From assembly GCA_018806985.1 (NCBI GenBank), contig JADANN010000174.1, positions 3,686,501 to 3,750,500 on the forward strand: a DNA stretch of 64,000 bases. The letters run 5' to 3'. This document shows, in pieces, positions 13,400-24,275 of the stretch. The notes beneath the pieces were generated by a model, which saw nothing but the letters and a program-made list of their open reading frames with translations, searched no databases and was not told the DNA's origin. The DNA is from Angiostrongylus vasorum (Eukaryota; Nematoda; Chromadorea; Rhabditida; Metastrongylidae). Each line of letters starts with the position of its first letter. The first letter of the stretch is position 1. The translations under genes and the position numbers were made by a program.

Positions 13400-13589
13400 T
13401 GTAGCCGTCTTTGATAGGTCAGTTTGAACGTTTACAAATAGAAGCCAGTTTCCTTTCGATATCTCTCAGGTGAATGTTATGTACTCCGTCTTAACACCCA
13501 ACAGTTGAAAACATTGGTCCATCCTATTCTGTATTGACAGATGACAGAGCAGTAGTCGATATACCTACAGCAGACTCGTGGCTGGAGAT

Positions 13590-14600
13590 TCACAATTAAG
13601 ACATCATCACTGTACAACGATATCACCATCGACGTCAAGAACGGGGTTAGGCAAGGCGATATCATCTTGCCAAAAATTATTTAACGCCACCCTCGAGACC
13701 GTCAAGCGAACACTGGAATGGGACAATGCGGGAATGAAAATCGATGCTCGGCAATTATACCACCTTCGCTTTGCTGATGACATCGCAACAAGCATTAGCC
13801 AAGAGGAACGAATGCTTTCCGACTTTGATAAAGTGTGTGGAAAGATTGGTCTCCGATCAAACCTCACAAAATCGCTGTTCATGAGAAATGGATTGGCTCC
13901 GTATGCCCCATTCACGATCAACGGAATGAATAGCTCCGAATGCTCCAGTTAAGTCTAACTAGGCCGGGAAGCCAACTTGATGAACGACTCAGCTCCAGAG
14001 TTGAGTAGAATGAAGTGAGGCGCTTGGGAAGCTTTCAAGAACACCGAGGATGCAATGGAGAGAACAAGGAACACCCGGATCCGTACCCACCCTTTCGACC
14101 CCACGACTCTTCCTGCCTTAACGTATGCGCTAGAAACTCGGTCGCTTCGTAAGCAAGATGAAAAATCGCTCAGCATTACTGAATACGCAGCGGAAATGAC
14201 AATACTAGGAGTATCCCGCGTCACACAAGTGTGGGAAGGGGGTCCAAAGCTGCAACCTACGTCAACGATCAAAAAAACAAAGATGCCGTTCTGTACGCCA
14301 AACAATCGAAGACAAGGTGGACTGGACACGTAATGCGTATGAACGTAAACCGATGGACAAGAGCTGTTAGCGACTGGATTCATCGATATGTGAAACGTAA
14401 TGTGGGAAGACTACGGACCCGATGGTCAAAGTTCTTCATGAAAACCCTAGAAGAAAGTTATGACACTCAACGGGTCCCCAGAACAAGTGAAACCAATCGA
14501 GCTACTCTTACACGCGGCAGTGAGAAATGGAAGATTTACTGGCGCCCACTCGAATCACTTGACGATCAACGGGACGACAGGTGATACGGGAGAATGAAGC
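13590..14600 (+). pseudogene. RTE-type retrotransposon 3' half (subfamily A)
   Basis: Reverse transcriptase from VKNGVRQGDII (frameshifted at about 13660), through FADDIATSISQEERMLSDFD (catalytic FADD intact, about 13770-13790), IGLRSNLTKSLFMRNGLAPY, to the RTE C-terminus ETNRATLTRGSEKWKIYWRP and QRDDR. At least three frame changes. The 5' part, including the endonuclease, is missing, as expected of 5'-truncated non-LTR insertions. Confidence 0.85.
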
Positions 14601-14720
14601 TAAGCGATGTAACTTACTTGATATGTAACTCCCACGTCCGACTTTCTGTTAACCTCTGCATTGATTGAATAATTCTTTCTGCTTCTGTTTAGCAAACATG
14701 AGGTGTTATTTTATTTCTTT

Positions 14721-14770
14721 ATTTACGTACAAGCTGACGTTTCGGCGGATTTCGCCTTCTTCAGAGCCTG
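14721..14770 (-). ncRNA. Hammerhead ribozyme core in Penelope terminal repeat (left)
   Basis: Minus strand carries CTGAAGA (14758-14764), stem II GGCG/CGCC, GAAA (14740-14743) and the ACGT stem III arms. Same structure as the right repeat, in opposite orientation. Confidence 0.6.
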
Positions 14771-14929
14771 GAAAGGTCAAGTTGACTGCAATCTACACGG
14801 TCAAACGCCTCCATAACCAAACAGAAAAAATGCTGAACCAAAATTTGTTCCAATGTTGCTGGATCGTCTACGTACTGCGCGTCCCAACAGCGCGTACGTG
14901 ACGCAGTCTTTCGACGTTACCGCACTTTA

Positions 14930-15540
14930 TATGTGTCGAATGACTCCGCTATGCAAGCCATCCGCGAGCATCTTATAGAACACGAAGGAGCAATAAACAT
15001 GTATGGTCTCTCGATTCAGCAGTTGATGACACTTAAAGGAGTGCCTAAATTGCTCAATCCTCAGATGGTCCGGGAGGTATTACGCACAAACGAGAGGGTT
15101 AGCAATAAGACAACGACTGGCACCAAGCCCTGCCATTGCATTCATGTCTAAGGTGGAAGCGCCAGTAATCGATCTCGGGCCGTTACTCTACTGTAGATAT
15201 GTAGATGACTGCTTGATCATTTGTTCAACACAAGAGGAAATTGACAAATGTTACAAGCTGTTGAACGAACAGTAGTATAGAGTATATTAAAATCACCCGA
15301 GAGAAACCAAAAGAAAACCGGCTTCCATTCCTGAACGTGCAAATTAACCTATCACAAAACGGTTACGTTACGAAATGGTATAGAAAGCCAAGTAGTAAAA
15401 ACATCTTGATTCATTACCTCTCCTCTCACCCCTCTCACACGAAAAGGGCGCTTGTGAGAAACATGTTTCGAACAGCTAGCAGCGTGTGCACAGGAAGGGA
15501 GCAGAGAGAGAGTCCCGGAACTTGGCGCGGCAAATAGCCA
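14930..15540 (+). pseudogene. Penelope-like reverse transcriptase remnant
   Basis: Frame starting near SNDSAMQAIREHLIEHEGAI breaks at about 15140 and resumes in another frame as APVIDLGPLLYCRYVDDCLI. The catalytic YVDD is intact. Stops follow the NEQ at about 15272, and the frame reopens at about 15340 (INLSQNGYVTKWYRKPSSKN). Confidence 0.85.
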
Positions 15541-15779
15541 TTTTTAATGGCTACGAAACTGTAGCTCGGGATAGGTGTAGAGGAACCCACAGGCCTCCAA
15601 ACGATAACTCTAGCGGCAATAAGGTCCCGCTTATCCAGTCCTTCATTTCAAATGAAGTAAGTGCAACTATAAAACGCTGTTTAAGAAGGGCCGGTCTATA
15701 GAATTCGGTAACGATGACTGAAATGCCACCGAGTAATCCAAGACGCCAACTAGTTCGTAACCGTCTATACGATGCTCTG

Positions 15780-16160
15780 TGTGCAACGCAAAACTGTATA
15801 ATTTGCCCCAATGGTAGAGATGGTGACTGCATGATTTCAGGGTACAGTTTACCTGATCTCTTGTAAAGCGCGCGAGGACGAATACATTAGCGAAACGGGT
15901 AGACCACTTTGCGTTCGTATAAAAGAACACCTAGTCGGCATACGTAAACCAAATACTCCACTAGGCACGCATAGGACGCAAAAACATAACGGAGAAGATT
16001 TTGAACTACGGGTTACGATCCTAGCGCAGGAAACGAGAACACAAGCGCGCATAATTCTCGAGGCATTCTGGATCAATTCCAAGAATCCGAAAATGAACCG
16101 CAGGGAGGAATGCCTCATTATCACGCATGATATTGGGCGGTATATAAGCCGGTTATTCTG
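15780..16160 (+). pseudogene. Penelope-like GIY-YIG endonuclease remnant
   Basis: Contains CIICPNGRDGDCMISG, then VYLISC (GIY strand), EYISETGRP (YIG strand, G to S), VRIKEHL, and ends EFWINSKNPKMNRREE-like sequence read as AFWINSKNPKMNRREE. The cysteine pair before the domain is typical of Penelope nucleases. Confidence 0.8.
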
Positions 16161-16354
16161 ATGAGATGGGTACATTACGATTTCCATGTGAACTCTGTGC
16201 GGTTGGTCTCCACGTGAAATACTTAGTGGAAGACTCATAGAAAGCGGTGAGTGTGCAAAGGCTCTGTGTTCAATGTGACTGAAATTTTGCTTCAACATTT
16301 TCTCTGCTTGGTTATGGAGGCGTTTGACCGTGTTGATTGCAGTCAACTTGACCT

Positions 16355-16412
16355 TTCCAGGCTCTGAGGAAGGCGAAATCCGCCGAAACGTCAGCTTGTA
16401 CGTAAATAAAGA
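16355..16412 (+). ncRNA. Hammerhead ribozyme core in Penelope terminal repeat (right)
   Basis: CTGAGGA (16364-16370), a stem II of GGCG paired with CGCC, GAAA (16385-16388), then a short stem III with ACGT on both sides of an 8-base loop and a GTA cleavage-type triplet at about 16402-16404. Hammerhead ribozymes are known from Penelope terminal repeats. Stem I pairing is poor by eye, so activity is not established. Confidence 0.6.
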
Positions 16413-16719
16413 AATAAAATAACACCTCGTGTTTGCTAAACAGAAGCAGAAAGAATTACTTGATATGTTTTGAATATTCTGTGTAGGTTTGTTACAGCAT
16501 TTGTTCTAATAAAACTACATATGTTAGCTAGACGGATACACCAAAACATGTTAGTTAGTTCACTGGAATACATTTCGCCGAGTCAACTGATGGGATTGGA
16601 TAATTAGTCAGTTCAACATAGAACGCTCGATTTGGAAGATTTGCCCTGCTGGACTTTTCGTTGTTACCGCAGTGATAATCTCAATCGAACCTTTAAAAAA
16701 ATAGGCCCTCAATTTTTTA

Positions 16720-16962
16720 TCAATCCCAGAGGAATGTGCCATACATTCGACTTCATTAATCATTGTTTGAAGTGATTAAACGCATATCTAACCCATATGA
16801 CTCGTGGTGGCCTATCGACATATCGAGTCAGTGCTGGCGTCCTCCCAGACAGGTCTGATACCTATTTTCCGAACCGAGAAAGATGGAGGGAATGGTGAGC
16901 TTGGGGCGCTGTATCAAACCCATGTTTTGCAGGGGAGCCTCGAACCTCTGTGCAATATGCGC
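16720..16962 (-). mobile_element. SINE-A, minus strand, diverged
   Basis: CAATCCCAGAGGAATGTGCC start and TCCTCCCAGACAGGTCTGAT centre; the head is worn. Confidence 0.7.
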
Positions 16963-17099
16963 TGCTTCAAACCTTTATGTACAATGATATTAATACAGCT
17001 ATAACCATATGACAACTTCAAGAAATGTAAACGGTATGAACATTTCGACGGCAACAGAATCAGTAACTGAAGATAAAATTATCAGTAATAGGTTGCCCT

Positions 17100-17356
17100 T
17101 AAATAGGTGTTCGGCTGCTGCTTGCCGATTTTATCACCTTGAGTATCGTAGAATGCTGGTGGAGTCGATTCTCCCTGGAGTCCTGAGATAGCCGGGATGG
17201 AGCGTTCCCAATTAGATTGCAGAGAGTGATTTTCCCGGACAAGTACGATACCAATTTCCCGATCCCAGAGGGATGAGAGGCTTGGTGAGCCTGGGGCAGG
17301 GTCGAACCAGCACCGCGCTCGTGATGATCGGCACCACCACTGCTGTGCTGCCCGCC
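17100..17356 (-). mobile_element. SINE-B, minus strand, tail-truncated
   Basis: AATGCTGGTGGAGTCGATTC through to the head, with GGGTCGAACCAGCACCGCGC as B-box region and TGCTGTGCTGCCCGCC at the head end. An RTE fragment begins about 35 bases further. Confidence 0.7.
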
Positions 17357-17389
17357 GCTAAGAGGAAGGGCCCAATCCGTATCAGCCCT

Positions 17390-17690
17390 TGACTGTCAAG
17401 TGACTCATGTCGGCGCTGTTAAATCTTCCACTTTTTTCCTGTCGTGGGCAAGAAGAGCTCAATAGGTTCAGCTCTGCCTAGAGCTCTGTCTAGGACTGGA
17501 GCACCACATCTTTCTTCAGTGGTCCTCCTGAAGAATTCCGACTTTCGGGTCGCTAGTCCTCCAGCAGCACGTTTTAACATCCCAAGGAATCCAGTAGCTA
17601 ACAGTTCTGGTCCATCCGTTTTCATACATACGCATTATTTGTACGGCGCACCTTATTCTCGATATTTTGTCGTCTAGGCAGCCTAGGATA
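17390..17690 (-). pseudogene. RTE 3'-end fragment
   Basis: Minus strand gives MKTDGPELLATGFLGMLKRA and ALGRAEPIELFLPTTGKKWK, matching the C-terminal region of the other RTE copies. Truncated at both ends. Confidence 0.7.
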
Positions 17691-18126
17691 GCTCAGAGAA
17701 TTTAGCAGCGTTCCATACTCGTCCAAACCAACGCTCCAGTGTCGGGGGCATTTTTCGGGTGAAGGAAATGACTGCTTAAATCTAGCATGATCTTTGAGAA
17801 TCTCCTATGCGAGAGAAAATATATATAAGAACAACAATAAGTCGAGTAATGATAACTTGCAACTATTAAGGAAACGAAAGGTATACAAGTCTGTGCCACC
17901 ACATCGAAACTGCTAAACCACAATGTTGGAAAGATTGCTGTAGCACGTCTTTTATTTCTCCACAGTTCTGTTTCTATTTGAGAGGTGCTCCACTGCAGAG
18001 GAATCGACTAGATGCCAGGACGAACGGCTGTGAACAATCGACTCGGATCAACCTGGTTGTGAAGACAGCTAAGTAACCGAAACCTTAGCTCCAAGTATCT
18101 CTTATAATAATTCGTGTTAGCTAAGT

Positions 18127-18402
18127 AAAAGGATAAAGCTCTCGGGGTTGATCAATCCCCTGAGGGATGCGCCATGCATTCTACTTCATTAAGCATAGTT
18201 TGGAGGTGACTGAATGCATATCTGGCCTTTAGAATGACTCGCGGTGGCCTACTAATATATAGAGTCAGTGCTGCTATCCTCCCAGACAAGACCGGTACTG
18301 ATTTTCCCACTCCGGAGGGATAGAGGGCCTGGTGGGCCAGGAGCGCAGGCATCTATCCCATATATGTGGCAAGGCGTCTCCGAGCGCTGCGCACCACGCG
18401 CC
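18127..18402 (-). mobile_element. SINE-A, minus strand, full length
   Basis: AAAGGATAAAGCTCTCGGGG at the tail, GCGCACCACGCGCCC at the head. Well preserved. Confidence 0.82.
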
Positions 18403-18794
18403 CTATCCACCCATTCTAGAACTGTGGCCTCTCTTTCCCCTCCGAAGAAAATATTCGAGTTAATGAAACAAATGAACTGTTCTATCGAATCCCAGTGAAG
18501 CGATTCTGAGTAACCTAGAAAAATATGACTGCTCCATTTCTGGATCTTGTCATCTCGAATTCAATATAATGAGCAATGTAATGATTTCAAATGTCAGTAG
18601 TTCATCTCCATTTGGCATGCAATGCAACATGGACGAGAAAAAGAAGAGTTTTAGTTGGATATAAACTGTAAGCATGAATTTCGCATTGACTAGGATGTGG
18701 ATGATAATCATTATAAAGAGAATGTAAAATATGTTCTGTTCTGCTGAAAGCAGCTTTAGAGTAGAAAACTAGCTGAGAGAAACGCAAAGCAGGG

Positions 18795-18925
18795 GCCTAA
18801 GTGCAGCAGTTTGTAAAACGCGAGCCACCGGAAAACGTAATCGTAGTTCGATCTGGCACGGCATACAAGTTTTGCTAATATCCGAGCATCGTTGTGATTG
18901 AAATAAAAAATTGAAATTGAGTTAA
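18795..18925. repeat. Half copy of the GATGCTGAGATATTT foldback family
   Basis: TAATCGTAGTTCGATCTGGC and CAAGTTTTGCTAATATCCGA match the same right half. Confidence 0.45.
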
Positions 18926-18935
18926 CTATAGGCTA

Positions 18936-19163
18936 AGTAAAAGGATAAGGCTCTCAGGTCTGACCAATCCCTTAGGGATGCATCATGCATTCAACTTCAT
19001 TAAGCAGCGTTTGAAGGTGATTGAATGCATATCTGGCCTTTACAATGACTCGCGGTGGCCTACCGATGCATCGAGCCAGTGCTGCTATTTGGTGGCCCAT
19101 GGGCTCGGTAATCGATCCCATGTGCATCGCAGAGCACCCCCGAACACTGCACCACACGCGCCC
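18936..19163 (-). mobile_element. SINE-A, minus strand, internally deleted
   Basis: AAAGGATAAGGCTCTCAGGT tail and CTGCACCACACGCGCCC head; the block around TCCTCCCAGACAAGTCTGGT is lost. Confidence 0.78.
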
Positions 19164-19473
19164 AGGTGGCATATAGCACGCTCTAATTGCTTTTCGCGCA
19201 CTTTTTTGCGGCGGTTTTTCACGCGACGCTAAGACGTTGCGCTTCGAATGTTCGGCGTGCCCAGCCCGATCGACCATCTTGGTTGTTGGTTGTTTCATTC
19301 GCAGTTTTTGCTCTAAAATCTAAGATCCCTCCCATTCTTTAAAATTTTTGCGTGTGTTATTTTCTGTTACATTGTCGTACCCTTACTCCTTAGCCTGTAT
19401 TTAACTGCAAGGTGTGCCTCAACATTCACCTTTCTTCTAATTTTCTGTTTTAAACCTAGTCAAAGGTTAAAAA

Positions 19474-19731
19474 ACGATAAAGCTCCCGGCGTTGGTTAAT
19501 CCCCTGAGGGATGCACCATGCATTCGACATCATTAAGCATAGCTGTGGGGGATTGAATGCGTATCTGGCTTTTACAATGACGGTGGCCCAGCGATGTATT
19601 GAGCCAGTACTGCTATCCTCCCAGACAAGTCTGGTAACAGTTTGCCGACTCAGGAGGGTCAGAAGGCTTTTGCGCAGGGATCAATTCCACATGGTGTTGC
19701 AGGGCGCCTCCGACCACAGCGCTACACGCCA
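19474..19731 (-). mobile_element. SINE-A, minus strand
   Basis: CGATAAAGCTCCCGGCGTTG tail, ATCCTCCCAGACAAGTCTGG centre, CACAGCGCTACACGCC head. A small deletion replaces ACTCGCGGTGGCC with ACGGTGGCC. Confidence 0.8.
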
Positions 19732-19958
19732 CGTTTTTTATTAAACTTAGTGGTTATTCACATTACGGCTTCATCAACTGAAATGGTAACCACACAGTGA
19801 TTAAGTTTAACAGATGTCAAGCTGAAGTCAGTGCGAGTGGGAAATGGTGAATTGTGTGGAATATGCTTTTAATTATACAGTATATGTACGTATATTGTTC
19901 ATATATTTGTTATATTTTTACGTGTATACGCTTACATCATGTCTACACATATGTATAT

Positions 19959-19995
19959 ATATGTGCATATACATACATATATGTGTATATATATA

Positions 19996-20040
<45 letters not shown>
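19959..20040. repeat. (TA)n microsatellite
   Basis: Pure TA from about 19998; TA-rich with TG/CA before that. Confidence 0.95.
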
Positions 20041-20043
<3 letters not shown>

Positions 20044-20044
20044 C

Positions 20045-20335
20045 ATCGTGACTGGGAGGTTTCCTGGATGTCGGACTGCTATGTACAGTGAGGGATTTGT
20101 CACCCCCCGGCAGTGTCTCTCAAGCTAATAAGTAGTAAGGCGTTTCCATGAAGAAACCTAGCCAGGAATAAACCATTACCAGGATACACCACCGTTCTGG
20201 TATGAAACTAGTCGCGTGGTGGCAAATTTCTTTCTGACACAAAGGCGGCAGCGACTGCCTGTAGTGGTGATGACCCAGGGCAGACTTTGGCTAGGTTGAC
20301 CTCGGGACTCCAGGGAACCGTAAACGCTGAACCAA
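20045..20335 (-). repeat. Unnamed ~330 bp repeat (family C)
   Basis: Shares with the 24.0, 38.8 and 48.4 kb copies CCATTACCAGGATACACCAC, GGTGATGACCCAGGGCAGAC and others. Directly abuts a (TA)n tract. No tRNA head or ORF seen. Confidence 0.65.
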
Positions 20336-20444
20336 CAAAACACCGAAAAAGTGGAAAGTAAACGGGGGTTGGCACAATACGGGCCTTCTAAGTATCGAAG
20401 TAGTATATATATGTGTATAATATGTATTACGCCCCTCCAGCTGG

Positions 20445-20925
20445 TGGAACACCTGTAAAAGTAGGATTGGTGACACCAGAAAAGCCACTCTGTACACGTA
20501 AGCCGTTCACAAAAGCTCTTTTCGAAAATGTTGTTTCACCGGTGTTTTGACTAACAATCACCTGTGATATCATTTTAATCACTATGATTGTGGTACGGAA
20601 TGTTCGTGTAAAAAAACGAAGTAGACTCAGCATAGAGTGTGGAATACTCCTAAGTATTGGAACCGATGTATTTGCATAGTGGTCCATATTAATACATGGT
20701 AAATAATAGCCTTCATAGCATTCATACCCGTAGAACTATAGAGCAGTGCCTCTTCTGCAATTCCGTCATGTCACAGCCAGCTAAAGCTCTCTGGTTGTTA
20801 AGAAACTACTTCTTGTTGTCATTTGTCAAGGAAGCAGAAAGTCAGCAGTCGACGAAAAATTCCTCGTGTTCCATTTGAAGAGCCACGTTATTGGGGCACG
20901 TCTGTTATAGGTCAGTATTAGCCGA
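20445..20925. repeat. Unnamed ~470 bp repeat (family D)
   Basis: Aligns with 39930-40395 over its length, for example GTGACACCAGAAAAGCCACT against GTGAGACCAGAAAGGCCATT, and CGACGAAAAATTCCTCGTG against GGACGAAAAATTGCGAGTTG. Confidence 0.6.
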
Positions 20926-21105
20926 CGGTTGTCCTACCGTCGACGGACAACGCCACCGACGCGCTTTGTCTCGCGTTGGCTGGTCTGAGTTCAGTTGAGC
21001 CATCACAACGCAGTAACCGAATGTGTGTTCATCATAGATCAGAAGTAGAATTCGTTAATTTGTCGACCTTACTGTTATATTTATTACCTTGATGCTTTGC
21101 TGAAT

Positions 21106-21240
21106 GCTCGTGTAGCGCAATGGTTAGAGATAATCTAGGATACATGATGGGTTCGCGCATTCGGTCCCGGACCCAAGGCTTGTCGAGCCTTCCGTTTTTC
21201 TGTGCTCTGAAAATTGGTACTAGACTTATTTGGGAGAGCT
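21106..21240 (+). mobile_element. SINE-A, 3'-truncated at an RTE fragment
   Basis: Head TGTAGCGCAATGGTTAGAGA and first half of the body to TTATTTGGGAGAGC; the rest is replaced by the end of an RTE. Confidence 0.65.
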
Positions 21241-21249
21241 AAAGATTAG

Positions 21250-22025
21250 TTTCATACGACGATAGAATAAGAACACCACTAATCATTGTATCACCTGTCT
21301 CGCTTGTCGTCCCGTTGGTTGTCGAATGACTCGATAGGGCGCCAGTAAATCTTCTATTTCTCACGGTTTCTTGCAAGAGTGGTCCAGTGGCTTCTGCTTG
21401 CTCTAGGAACTCGTTCAGCGTCATATCTTTCTTCTAGGGTTCTCGTGAAGAACTCTGATCATTGGGTCAGTAGTCTTACCAGAGTTCGTTCAACATCCCG
21501 AGGAATTCAGTCACTAAGGGCTCTTTTCTATCGCTTGTCGTTCATAAGCATTACGTGCACGGCCCACTCCACGTGCATTCTTGACACTTTGTCATATAGA
21601 ACGGCGTATTTGATTTTCTGTCGTTGACGTAGATCGGAGATTCGGATCCCTTTCTTAACTTGAATGATACGAGGTACTCCCAGCGTCGTCCTTTCGACTT
21701 CGCGTTCTGTAACGCTGAGTGGTCTTTCATCCTGTTAGCGTAGCGACGAGGGTTTCTGACGCATACGTTAAGGCAGACAGAATCGGGGAGTCGAAAACGT
21801 GGGCACGGAGTTAGGTGTTCTTTGTTCTCCTCACTATATCCTCGATGTTCTTTGAAGCTTCTCTATCCGCGCGCTTCTTCGTGCTCGATTCTGGACTGGA
21901 GCTAAGTCGTTAATCAAGTTGATTTACCGACCCAGATAGACATAGTTGGAGCATTCGGAGGTAGTCATACCGTTAAGCGTGAATGTGGCACATGAGACCC
22001 ATCCGTTCTGCATGAACTCGTTGGC
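21250..22025 (-). pseudogene. RTE 3' fragment
   Basis: Minus strand MTLNEFLEQAEATGPLLQET leads to RTE C-terminal sequence, with further RT sequence to about 22000. Its 3' end abuts a truncated SINE-A (21106-21240). Confidence 0.65.
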
Positions 22026-22452
22026 AAATCATTGTATAGGCCACATATGCGTAAATTCACTTCTTCGATGATCGATGAAATTAAACGCAAGCCAGATTTG
22101 TCACTATTTCGCCAACGTCAAACGGTTCCCCCTTTAAGGTAGTGCTTGCGCCATAAATTTTTTACAATTTTGGCCTAAACTCATCGAAAATGATCGTTAA
22201 CTACCGTTTTTCATCAAGTGGGTTCAGCGATGAAACACAGAATCTAAGAATTCAACTAACGACAGCTCATCTCGCTAGTTTGATAGCGCCAAGGACCATT
22301 TCAACAGATAGGGGTGACTGCAGCGCAAGCTTCGCCGTTATTTTGTTGAACAAATCTTTTTTCAAATGGAATGGTGATTTGGGAAGAGATCGTTGCTTTT
22401 AATTCATGTTCTCATCACCGAATGAATCTAAGTAGGATGGTTTTCGCAATTG

Positions 22453-23206
22453 TGGCGCGTGTGGCGCAGTGGTTGGAGGCGCCACCGCGACACACACGTG
22501 GAATCGAACCCAGTGCCCATGACTTCAACGAAGCTGAGATATTTGCAAAACTCTGGGCCGCAGGGTGCCTATGGTGGGGAACGAACGCGCTATTGTCCTT
22601 TCCGGGGAGTAACGCGTTCACCACCACACCATGCAGGTCCCTTTGTTTCGCCTGTCTCTCAGCTAGTTCTATCGATCTTTTTGCTTTTTGCGATTTGGGC
22701 TCCCCAGATCAATCCCGTTGACGGGTGATTGCTGATGGCAAAAAGGTCGATAGAACTAGCTGAGAGACAGGCGAAACAATGGATCCGCATGGTGAGGTGG
22801 TGAACGCGTTACTCCCCGGAAAGGACAATAGCGCGTTCGTTCCCCACCATAAGCACCTGCGGTCCAGAGTTTTGCAAATATCTCAGCTTCGTTGAAGTTA
22901 TATTTCGCAATATACCCTACCATCAAAAATAGTAGGCAGTAGCAAAAAAGGTTAAAATTGTGGTTATAACTATAGCCCAGTGCCCATGGTTCACCAAGCT
23001 TTCCATCCCCATGGGGTCGGCAGATTAGTACCAGAAATTTGTCTGGGAGGATAGCAGCACTGGCTCGATACATCGGTAGGCCACCGCGACTCATTATGAA
23101 GGCCAGATATGCATTCAATCACCTCCAGCGATAGTTAATGAAGTCGAATGCATGGCGCATCCCTCAGAGATTGATCAACGCCGAGAGCTTTATCCTTTAT
23201 CCTTTT
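22453..23206 (+). mobile_element. SINE-A interrupted by an inverted pair of another repeat
   Basis: Head 22453-22521 and body 22976-23206 are one SINE-A. CCCAGTGCCCATG is duplicated at 22509-22521 and 22976-22988, exactly flanking the 454-base insert. Confidence 0.88.
22522..22975. mobile_element. Inverted dimer of the 11.5 kb tRNA-derived repeat, inserted in SINE-A
   Basis: Left half (from ACTTCAACGAAGCTGAGATA) and right half (to CTCAGCTTCGTTGAAGT) are inverted copies meeting near 22730. The right half extends to a normal end (AAGGTTAAAATTGTGGTTAT), the left does not. The 13 bp target duplication shows that they inserted as one unit. Confidence 0.85.
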
Positions 23207-23889
23207 ATTTGCAAGTGTGAGTTGCTAAAACAAGGCTCGCTATCTCGTTACCGTACTGACTAACAAACGTCGAGTGAGGAGAAACAAGCTTTGTGACAAC
23301 GATTTTGTAAATTTGTTAGTCCGTGATTGATCATGTGTGTTCAGAGCACATCTTATCGGGAAGAAATGCGAGCAAACGAGGTGGGACCTGGAGGACTGCA
23401 AGAGCTGGAACTGAACTTGAAGTAAGAATATTTTTTCATTATCAAACAAACGTGATAGCTTTTTTTGTTCTGTGGCATCAATTTTCGGAAGAAATGTTTC
23501 TGTTACCATTTTTTCCTCACGCTACTAAGGACTTTTGATGAAATCTGCAGTAGAGCGCTGCTATTCCTCCAGTTTTATATATGTTTATTAGGGTTTTTTC
23601 AATCATATTTTTTGTAAATTTGCGTAATCTCGTCGCTATCTGTTTCCGCACCACTGTGAAAGATTGATGTTCTTTATTTTGTCTCACCGTTTGCTGAACT
23701 TTGATTGTTCACTTTCCTTTCTAAATAAGAACATTGCCCACCAGTAAGATTACTCCATGTAGAAAACACTACTCAACAATTGGACCAACAGTTTTTGTTC
23801 GCATAGTTTCACACTACACTGGAACTGCAAAGAAATAATGCGATTTTTACCGTTTGGGTGTTTTTAGAATTAAATAAACTTCTTATTTT

Positions 23890-24275
23890 TTTTCCTTCCC
23901 AACGGTCTACCGCCTCATTATGGCTGCGAGGTGTTCCTGGGTGTGGGGGCTGTGACGTACAGCGGGAGGATTCATCCCCCTGGTAGGGTCTCCCAAGTTG
24001 AGCAGAAGTCCGTCGTTTCCATCAGGAAGCCTAGCTAAGAGTAAGCCAATACCAGGATCCACCACCGTGCTGGTATCAAACTAATCGCATGGAGGCAAAT
24101 CTTTCCTTTATCCACAAGGGCGGCGACTGCCTGTATTGGTGATGACCTGGGGCAGACTTTGGCCAGGCTGTCCTCATGTCTCCAGTGAACCACAGTGGCT
24201 AAGTCAGCAAATCTTCGGAGAATAGAAATTATGCTGGGGCCCGTACAACCACTCAACACGTGCCATCCAAGTATC
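23890..24275 (-). repeat. Unnamed repeat family C, fullest copy
   Basis: From TGCGAGGTGTTCCTGGGTGT through ACCAGGATCCACCACCGTGC and GATGACCTGGGGCAGACTTT to ACAACCACTCAACACGTGCC. Confidence 0.7.

Larger units (their letters stand above)
14665..16458 (+). mobile_element. Penelope-like retroelement with inverted terminal repeats, decayed
   Basis: Terminal repeats 14665-14855 and 16275-16458 are in inverted orientation, both ending at TTCTTTCTGCTTCTGTTTAG. Between them runs a broken + strand frame. About 14930-15540 is a reverse transcriptase with YVDDCLIIC (YVDD at 15198-15209) and the Penelope-type tail KNILIHYLSSHPSHTKRA. About 15840-15935 is a GIY-YIG-type nuclease (VYLISC ... EYISETGRPLCVRIKEHL). 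RT plus GIY-YIG is the Penelope signature. Frameshifts near 15140 and 15540 and in-frame stops near 15275 make it inactive. Confidence 0.88.

Noticed and set aside
19844..20128. ORFs rich in isoleucine-tyrosine repeats (also at 31.6 and 38.6 kb)
   Set aside because: They are translations of (TA)n microsatellites.
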